Origin: Sedimentisphaerales bacterium
GTDB lineage: Bacteria; Planctomycetota; Phycisphaerae; Sedimentisphaerales; Anaerobacaceae
Direction of reading: 5' to 3'
Assembly: GCA_028277585.1 (NCBI GenBank)
Contig: JANQFY010000362.1
Span: 1 to 34,462, forward strand
Length of the DNA: 34,462 nucleotides
In this document: positions 17,283-23,780 of the stretch, piece by piece
How the letters are laid out: the number at the start of each line of letters is the position of its first letter
Position numbering within the stretch: the first letter of the stretch is position 1
The notes under the pieces: generated by a model
Told to the model about the DNA's origin: nothing
Databases searched by the model: none
What the model saw: only the letters and a program-made list of their open reading frames with translations
Program-made: the position numbers and the translations under genes

Positions 17283-18427
17283 CAAAGAACCGCGAGCGGT
17301 TGCTCGCCTTCGCGATCGTGGTCTCACTCCTCGCTGGCTGGGTCGTGGGGTGGTCTCGACACCACAGTGACGTTGCGGGCTTCCTGCAGCAGGGTTTGCC
17401 GGATGCGGTTCGTTTCGAGTCTGAGCAGGACGACATCTACGCCGGCCTGACCGACGCTCAATCCGAGAGCGAGACCGTCGGTTACGTCGCCATCCGCTCC
17501 GCCCCTGGCTATGCGGGCCCCGTAACCGTTGCAGTCGGCCTGGACCCAAACGGGACGGTCGTCAACGCCGTGCTCGTTCGACAAACGGAGTCGCCTGCGT
17601 TCTTCCGGAAGGTGGCCGACAAGGGGTTCCCGGGCCGCTTTAAAGGCAAGGCGTGTTCCGACCCCTTCGAAATCGGGGATGACGTCGATTCGGTTACCGG
17701 TGCGACTGTCACTCTGACGGCTCTCACAGAAGCGATCCGCCTGGCCTGCTCCGACATAGCGACGGGGCGGTTGGGTCTGCCCCCGGTCGTCAGGCCAAGG
17801 CCGCCCATACAGTTCGGCCTGCCCGAGATACTGCTGATCCTCCTTATCGCGACTGGGTTCGCTGCCCATGCCAAGAAACTGCCAGGCGGGCCGACCATCC
17901 GGTGGGTCGTGTTGATCGCTTCGCTGGTCTTTGTCGGTTTCGTGTGGCGCCGACCGGTCTCGCTGGCGAACATCAATTCCTTACTGATCGGGTACTGGCC
18001 GGGATGGCAAAACGGTGTCTACTGGTGCGTACTCCTCGCTGCCCTTCTGGTTCCCGCAATTCTGACCGGCAAGACACCGTACTGCAGTCATATCTGCCCC
18101 TTCGGCGCCGCCCAGGAGATCCTCGTGAAGGTGGGAGGTTCGAAGAGGCAATTGCCCCCGAAGTACGGGCGGCTGTTCAAGATCCTCCAGCGAGCCCTAG
18201 CCTGGATCGCTGTGATGTGCGCCCTGATCTTTCGCAACCCGACCGCCATCAGCTACGAAGCCCCGGCGACGCTCTTCACCTTCATCGGCGCCAACTGGCA
18301 GTTCGTCCTCCTGGCCCTGATCCTGATCGCCTCGCTGTTCATCGCCCGCCCCTGGTGCAACGCCCTCTGCCCCATCCGCGCCGTCACCGACTACCTCCGA
18401 CTCCTCAGGAGGAACTTCGGACGATAG
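17261..18427 (+). CDS. rdhC: RdhC/NosR-like FMN-binding polyferredoxin membrane protein
   Basis: RdhC (PceC-type) proteins carry a covalently bound FMN outside the membrane and are implicated in electron transfer or maturation for reductive dehalogenases. This 388-aa protein shows the expected order. A first membrane helix lies at about 13-30. A periplasmic FMN-binding domain (about 50-170) has 'DSVTGATVT', with Thr149 the likely FMN attachment site. Further helices lie at about 187-203, 213-229, 253-269, 311-325 and 346-362. Two Cys-x3-Cys-Pro motifs (C275/C279 in 'YCSHICPFGA', C366/C370 in 'WCNALCPIRA') are typical of NosR and RdhC. GTG 17261 is favoured; 17279 (18 bp later) is the alternative. 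Either overlaps rdhB, suggesting translational coupling. NosR itself is less likely given the rdhAB context. Confidence 0.87.
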   Translation: MATAKAVTKNRERLLAFAIVVSLLAGWVVGWSRHHSDVAGFLQQGLPDAVRFESEQDDIYAGLTDAQSESETVGYVAIRSAPGYAGPVTVAVGLDPNGTVVNAVLVRQTESPAFFRKVADKGFPGRFKGKACSDPFEIGDDVDSVTGATVTLTALTEAIRLACSDIATGRLGLPPVVRPRPPIQFGLPEILLILLIATGFAAHAKKLPGGPTIRWVVLIASLVFVGFVWRRPVSLANINSLLIGYWPGWQNGVYWCVLLAALLVPAILTGKTPYCSHICPFGAAQEILVKVGGSKRQLPPKYGRLFKILQRALAWIAVMCALIFRNPTAISYEAPATLFTFIGANWQFVLLALILIASLFIARPWCNALCPIRAVTDYLRLLRRNFGR

Positions 18428-18466
18428 GCGCCGGCTCGTGCCACACCCCATCAACCAGCAGCAGGG

Positions 18467-20545
18467 TCACTCCTCCTCATCAAAGGCCTCCCACCAAAGC
18501 CGAGGATAATCCCACCCCTCGTCAATCCACCAGATGTCCTCCGTCCCATTCTCCTCCTCCCCCGCAAAGTCCCACCCCGCCTCCAAGAACAGCGCCGCCG
18601 TCATCATCTCCGCCATGGTCAGTGCCGGTGCATCATTGCGTTTACTCTTTCCGATAGCCTCGGTCTGGACGAAAGAAGCGAAGATCCTGCCGCTGGAATC
18701 TCCGGCCAAGCCATGGGCGTAAGTGGCGCCGATCACGTCACCTGTCGAATAGCAGCGTCTGATTGTGCCGCCCCGGTTGTCTCCGATTAGACCACCGACC
18801 CTCTCGTATCCGATGACCCTGCCACTCGCATAACAGTCCCTAACCGTGGCTTCGTGCCAAAGCCAGCCAGTCAAACCACCTACATTCGTATTACCGACAA
18901 CATCACTGGTGGAACGACTGGTTGTTATGCTGCCAGATCCTGCTAGGCCACCAACCGAATCGCGTCCAACTACAAGCCCCGAGGAGCCGCAGTTCACTAA
19001 GAAACCGTCATTCTTGCCCACCAAGCCGCCCACGCTGCTCTCACCGGTGATCGTTCCGGAGACGTGACAGTTCGCGACGCGGCCTTCATTCCAGCCAACC
19101 AGAGCGCCAATGCCGTGCCCGTCATCGACTCGGATTGTTGCATTAACGAGATTGAGGTTCTTAACCTCGGCGCCAAAGATGTTCCCGAAAAGACCGACGA
19201 AGTCCTTGTTGCGGAGATCCCAATAGAACTTGGGACTCAATTCCCAGGTGAAATTGTGGATGCTGTGCCCTTTGCCGTCGAACACGCCGGTGAAGGGGAT
19301 CGGAGTTATTTCGTGTCCCCACTCACCGTAGCCGGCGGCGATTCGATGGAAATGCGTACCCGTGTAGTCTCCCAGGTCCAGATCGGCCATCAGTTCATAG
19401 TGCTTATCCCACTCCTCGGGGTACCGGCCGATCAGATCCAGTTGTCCAGCCGTGTAGATCCGGTAGGGATCTGAGGGAGTCCCTGTGCCCGGCAATAGGT
19501 GCGAGAGTTCCAAGGGGCCAATTGTTATCCCGGGCTGGCCCTCCCAGGCCAGTCTCGGATAGTCACGACCTTCGTCGATGGTCCAGATCCCTTCGTTGTC
19601 CGGGGTGCCCCACGCTAGATAGGTGGCGACCGTTCGCATCTGAGCGGCTGCCCTGCTGCGGGCGATGTCGTACGTCTCCCGGTTGCCTGTCTGGAACTCC
19701 CAGAAGGATTCTTCTCCCGATCCTCGGCCGACCAGTCCGCCCGAGTTCGAGTTCCCTACGACCAGACCCACTGCGTAACAACTGACGATTTCTCCCTGTC
19801 CCACCAGCCCGCCGACATAGTCATCGCCGAGCACAATGCCCATGGCATAGCAATTGCGAACGTCAAAGGCTGCTCCAGCGAGCCCTCCAACATTCAGGAC
19901 GCCGGTGACTTTGCCGGTGCAGTAGCAGCCGGTGACTTTGCCCTGGGGGTCATACCGCCTGTCCTCGTCGATTCGACCGGCCAAGCCGCCGACTGTGTTC
20001 TTTCCTGAGACAGTCACTCCTATGGCATAGCAGTTCCTGATCGCTCCCGCGTCAAGCCTGCCGGCGAGCGAGCCGACGTAGGTTCCTATTGCAGCCTCCA
20101 CTTTCGGTTCGATCAGGCCCAGATCGCGGATCTCGGCATTGGGATCGTGGATACACCGGAAGAGCCCCGTGTAGTATTCGTACCGTTAAACGTACGTGAA
20201 GTTTGAGATGGTGTGACCGTTGCCGTCAAAGACTCCCATGAACGCTGTCGGTTGCGTCACATCTGGGATATCGTGCGATCTGCTGTCGATTGTGCCACGC
20301 GCCCCAATGAGGTTGAACTCCTCGCCGGCATAGGCGGACAGGTCGATGTCGGCCATGAGTTTGAAGTGTTTGTCCCAGTCGTTGGGGTCGGCGCCGATGG
20401 CGTTCATCTGCTCGGGCGTGTAGATCAGGTAGGGGTCGTTGGGTTCGCCTGCGCCACCGCCGTATTGGGCGATTGCCGCCCGACTTAGGGCCGCGATGAG
20501 GATGCAGACCACGACAGCAGGGGGGAAAGCTCCTTTCCTCTCCAT
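18467..20545 (-). pseudogene. GLUG-repeat secreted protein gene interrupted by an in-frame TAA
   Basis: A gene starting at ATG 20545 (GGAAGGAAG just upstream) encodes a signal peptide ('AVVVCILIAALSRAAIAQ') and a first module ending 'GHTISNFTYV'. A TAA at 20186-20188 then stops translation after 119 codons. The same frame continues without shift ('RYEYYTGLFRCIHDPN') for another 572 codons to 18467. The downstream part carries many GLUG motifs ('VGGLAGR', 'VGGLVGQ', 'VGGLIGDN', 'NCYAIG') and a second copy of the module ('DPYRIYTAGQLDLIG', 'WDKHYELMADLDLG'). GLUG repeats form beta-helical surface or secreted proteins. The intact remainder means the stop is recent, is a sequence error, or is read through. 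A later start at 20101 lacks a signal peptide and is unlikely to serve. Confidence 0.75.
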
Positions 20546-21347
20546 TTCGCTTCCTTCCAGATAGTCTTCTATGATCGTATGATGACATCGACACGCCGCA
20601 CTGGGCCGCGTCGCTTCTATACGAATAAGATGCGATCGGACGCACATCTGTTCCCTGAGGTGAACATGATTCTTCGAGAAAAGCGTCCCTGCCTCGCGTG
20701 CCGTACTTGCGATTCTATTCTAGCATCTCAGCCGCGAATTCAGGAGTTCTTCTCGACTATCATCCGACTGGAGCCGAGGGCGGAATAGAGGAATCTGGCT
20801 GCGTGCGTGACGCGCTGCCCCGCAATGGGGAGATCCCTCCGTTGCGGCCATGGTAGGTCGTGCGTCCCCGCACGACTTTGGCGGGCGAGACGCCCGCCCT
20901 ACGTTTCGCAAAGAACGTGCAACGGTTTATGTGCAGAAGCCGGTGACATGGAAGATTTTTTTGGTGTTGTCACGGCCTGAGGTTACGGCGCTTGGACGTG
21001 CTGCGTTTCCCGTTTTTTTCGCAATGAACGTGCAGTTCGGCCCATTAGTAGAGGGGGACTCTTCCTCGGCGGGGCCGAGAAAGGAGATCAAAGTGCAAAG
21101 TGTAGAATGCAAAGTTGAGGAGGTCATCGCCGCGGCGCGGCGATTCAACAAGTTCGGCCCATGGCCTGTGGCACCTGATTCAGCTCGCCTTCGGACTGAG
21201 GTGTCGTTTTGAACAAACGAACCCAATTATCGTCGATATTGGCTCAGGAACAGCGATTTGACGGGAAAACGAACCCAAACGAAGCCAATCGGCCCCGATG
21301 CCTGACGTGGGCAGGGCTCGTCGGGACCCCGTTTTTGCGGGTGGGGC
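20546..21347. other. Non-coding stretch with interspersed repeat-like hairpins
   Basis: No convincing gene was found; short frames here lack ribosome binding sites and protein-like composition. The stretch holds a two-hairpin element (20852-20902), a perfect 9-bp dyad around one base at 21126-21144, and the 12-base direct repeat AAACGAACCCAA at 21215-21226 and 21267-21278 (with a one-mismatch third copy at 21277-21288). It resembles the repeat-rich spacer DNA of planctomycete genomes. Confidence 0.55.
20852..20902. repeat. REP/MITE-like double-hairpin element
   Basis: GTCGTGCG-TCCC-CGCACGAC (20857-20876) and GGCGGGCG-AGA-CGCCCGCC (20880-20898) are two perfect 8-bp stems separated by TTT. They are flanked by GTAGG (20853-20857) and CCTAC (20898-20902). 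The compact, symmetric design in a gene-free region is typical of small non-autonomous interspersed repeats. Copy number in the genome is not visible here. Confidence 0.6.
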
Positions 21348-21375
21348 TTGAGAGTTGGGACGTTGTCGGTATAAT
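21348..21375 (+). promoter_or_regulatory. Sigma-70-like promoter of the phosphofructokinase gene
   Basis: TTGAGA (21348-21353), a 16-bp spacer and a perfect TATAAT (21370-21375) lie 53 bp before the ATG at 21429. Confidence 0.7.
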
Positions 21376-21428
21376 GGCCCGTTCGCGTAAGGACAGAATG
21401 CTGGATTTGCTATGGGAGACCCATTGAA

Positions 21429-22640
21429 ATGGCAGATACGCTGAAGGGCAACGCAGTGGTAGGGCAGTCGGGCGGACCGACGGGCGTGATCAACGCCTCG
21501 CTGGTCGGCGTGATCGAAGAGGTTCGCAAGCACGCGGATATCGAGAACCTGTACGGGGCCGTCCACGCGGTCGCCGGGATGGTCAAGGACGATTTCATCG
21601 ATCTGGGCCAGATCGGGACCGATACGCTGGAGACGGTCGCCGCGTCGCCTTCCTCGGCGCTGGGCTCGAGCCGTGACAAGCCGGACGAAGAGTATTGCCG
21701 CAAGATCATCGAGGTGTTCAAGAAGCGCAACGTGCGGTACTTCTTCTACATCGGCGGCAACGACTCGGCCAACACCGCCCACATCCTCAACACCGTGGCC
21801 GACGAGACCGACTACAACATCCGCGCCTTCCACGTGCCCAAGACGGTGGACAACGACCTGCTCGTGACTGACCACTGTCCGGGCTTCGGGACGGCCGCCA
21901 AGTTCGTTGCGCAGGCGCTGCAGGGAGACGACCTGGATAACCGGGCGCTGCCGGGCGTCAAGATCGATGTCATCATGGGTCGTCACGCCGGCTTCCTGAC
22001 CGCCGCGACGGCGCTGGGCAGGCAGCGTGACGACGATGGACCGCATCTTGTGTACGTGCCCGAGCGTCCCGTCTCGATGGACAAGTTCCTGGCTGACGTC
22101 GAAGGCGTGTACAACAAGCTGGGCCGCTGCGTGATCGCGGTCAGCGAGGGCATCTGCGACACCGACCACAAGACCTGGGCCGAGAAGCTGGCTGAAAACG
22201 AAGAGCGGGACGCCCATGGCAACATCCAACTCTCCGGGACCGGCGCCTTGGCCGATTTCCTCGCCGGTCAGATCAAGACCAACCTGAAGATCAAGCGCGT
22301 CCGCGCCGATACCTTCGGGTACCTGCAGCGCAGCTACGCTGGTCTGCAGTCGCAGGTCGACGTCGACGAGGCCCGTCAGTGCGGCCGTCAGGCGGTCAAG
22401 TTCGCGATGGAGCACGATAGCGGTTCGGTCGCGATCCAGCGCACCGGCGACGGCGACAACTACGCGGTCGAACTGGTCCGGACGGAACTGAAGAACGTGG
22501 CCGAGAAGACCAAGTCGATCCCCGACGAGTACATCAACGCCGACGGCAATGGCGTCACCGACGCATTTGTCAAGTACGCGATGCCGCTGGTGGGCGGACT
22601 GCCCAAGACGGAGTACCTGGGCACCTACCCGAAGATTTGA
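21429..22640 (+). CDS. PPi-type 6-phosphofructokinase
   Basis: This 403-aa cytoplasmic enzyme phosphorylates fructose 6-phosphate in glycolysis. The N-terminal 'GQSGGPTGVINAS' (12-24), 'GGNDS' (109-113), 'PKTVDND' (137-143) and 'MGRHAGF' identify the PfkA superfamily. Asp112 where ATP enzymes have Gly (GGDG), and Lys138 in PKT where ATP enzymes have Gly (PGT), are the accepted marks of pyrophosphate use, so a reversible PPi-dependent reaction is inferred. Asn111 replaces the usual first Asp, as in a known GGND subgroup. ATG start at 21429 with GGGAGA upstream. The gene has its own promoter and terminator and is probably a single-gene unit. It would save ATP in an anaerobe. Confidence 0.93.
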   Translation: MADTLKGNAVVGQSGGPTGVINASLVGVIEEVRKHADIENLYGAVHAVAGMVKDDFIDLGQIGTDTLETVAASPSSALGSSRDKPDEEYCRKIIEVFKKRNVRYFFYIGGNDSANTAHILNTVADETDYNIRAFHVPKTVDNDLLVTDHCPGFGTAAKFVAQALQGDDLDNRALPGVKIDVIMGRHAGFLTAATALGRQRDDDGPHLVYVPERPVSMDKFLADVEGVYNKLGRCVIAVSEGICDTDHKTWAEKLAENEERDAHGNIQLSGTGALADFLAGQIKTNLKIKRVRADTFGYLQRSYAGLQSQVDVDEARQCGRQAVKFAMEHDSGSVAIQRTGDGDNYAVELVRTELKNVAEKTKSIPDEYINADGNGVTDAFVKYAMPLVGGLPKTEYLGTYPKI

Positions 22641-22661
22641 CAAGTCGATAGTGACTTTCGA

Positions 22662-22697
22662 CCCCGCGCCTGCATCGGTATCCGGTGCAGGCCGGGG
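22662..22697. terminator. Strong hairpin between convergent genes, likely bidirectional terminator
   Basis: CCCCG-C-GCCTGCA pairs with TGCAGGC-CGGGG, and inside the loop CGG-TAT-CCG pairs again, giving a nearly continuous stem. It lies 22 bp after the phosphofructokinase stop and 27 bp before the convergent gene's stop. There is no long T-run on either side. Confidence 0.65.
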
Positions 22698-22723
22698 TGT
22701 TCACTTCTGAGCCACGACCGCGT

Positions 22724-23671
22724 TTACGGTCGCTTGCAGAATCGCTTCCACTGGGTTTCGATGTCAGCTACGGGCTTCCTGTCCGCATGGACGTACAGGC
22801 CGTAGCGAAGATGAAGCGGCTTGCCCGGTGCTATATCGCGTGGGTCCGTGTACGTCAGTGATGCACCCATCCAGCCGTCGTCGCGGACGTGGAAGTGGGA
22901 CGGATGGTTTGGGTTCTTTGGGTGGTCGAAGAGGGTGACGCCCTCGAGCACGCCGTCGGCGATCGCGCCGGAGTAATCCACCCAGCGGGCGGGCTTGCGG
23001 AAGACCTCCTTCTCGTTCACGGCGCCTTCGGAGTTGCGGATGCGCCCACCGCCGTCGCGTACGCCGATCGTCTTGGCCATGCGTACGCCGACAATCCCGA
23101 ACGGTGTCTTATTCAATGTCACCGTCCGGTCTGCGGCGTTTAGTGCCAGGTCGATCACGAGCAGCCACTCCCCGTCCCCCAGGAGTGTCACGGTCGTCCT
23201 GCGCGTCTCGTTCAGTAGGATCGCGCCAGCCGCAGTGACCCACGCATTCTCGGTCGTAATCGACGAGGTTTCGCCCTGGTCGTCGTATTTGACGAGGCGT
23301 TGGTGTCGGATGGTGTTGCCGCTGGTGTCGACCCAGAAGTTATTTCCGGCGACGTTGTGGTGCGTGATCCAGACGGAGTTGTGGTGGCTGTGCCCTTGAG
23401 GATCGTGCGGATGCCCCATCTGCGTCAAGCCGCGGCCCGAGGGCCCGATGATCGGATACAGGAACGGCCGCTCCAGACCCGCCCCGAAGTGGTACCGCAT
23501 GATCTCCACTCCGTCACGCTGAAATGACGCCTGCCCGTACGGCAGTGGAATCACCTGAAGGCGCGGCACCGGCTTCGGTTCCGGGAGGTCCCTTGGCGCC
23601 GCGACTGCTGTGAACTGCGGTTGACAGAGGATGAGCATAGCGGCGAGGAGACAGAACAGTCGTGCGAACAT
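22724..23671 (-). CDS. Secreted DUF6807 (PmoA-like) protein
   Basis: This 315-aa protein has a signal peptide ('MFARLFCLLAAMLILCQPQ', cleavage near AVAA). The body is a beta-rich domain with the phrases 'YHFGAGLERPFLYPIIGPSG' and 'HPHDPQGHSHHNSVWITHH' that mark the family named after 'PmoA' (PF14100). Despite that name it is not a methane monooxygenase subunit. Members are common in planctomycete gene sets for carbohydrate breakdown, and their function is unknown. The His-rich stretch could bind metal (inference). Start: ATG 23671 with AAAGGAG 5 bp upstream. An earlier in-frame codon at 23980 would overlap the neighbouring gene. A promoter sits at 23737-23764. Confidence 0.85.
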   Translation of the reverse strand: MFARLFCLLAAMLILCQPQFTAVAAPRDLPEPKPVPRLQVIPLPYGQASFQRDGVEIMRYHFGAGLERPFLYPIIGPSGRGLTQMGHPHDPQGHSHHNSVWITHHNVAGNNFWVDTSGNTIRHQRLVKYDDQGETSSITTENAWVTAAGAILLNETRRTTVTLLGDGEWLLVIDLALNAADRTVTLNKTPFGIVGVRMAKTIGVRDGGGRIRNSEGAVNEKEVFRKPARWVDYSGAIADGVLEGVTLFDHPKNPNHPSHFHVRDDGWMGASLTYTDPRDIAPGKPLHLRYGLYVHADRKPVADIETQWKRFCKRP

Positions 23672-23736
23672 AGCTACTCCTTTCTCGCGGCGCGCGTTGG
23701 TGGGCTTCCCTGTAGCAGGTCGCGTGCCTTCCGAGT

Positions 23737-23764
23737 ATTCTAGCGTATCTCGTTCGCATGGCAA
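23737..23764 (-). promoter_or_regulatory. Sigma-70-like promoter of the DUF6807 gene
   Basis: On the minus strand, TTGCCA (23764-23759), a 16-bp spacer and TAGAAT (23742-23737) form a good pair, 66 bp before the ATG at 23671. It lies after the end of the upstream GLUG gene, so this gene can be transcribed alone. Confidence 0.6.
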
Positions 23765-23780
23765 CTTCATTCGCGGCAGG

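Noticed and set aside
20850-21212. 120-codon plus-strand frame in the long spacer
   Set aside because: It starts within the double-hairpin element, has no ribosome binding site, and its composition follows the repeats rather than a protein.
21180-22643. 487-codon minus-strand frame
   Set aside because: It is antisense to the phosphofructokinase gene and extends into the repeat-like spacer; no start signal.
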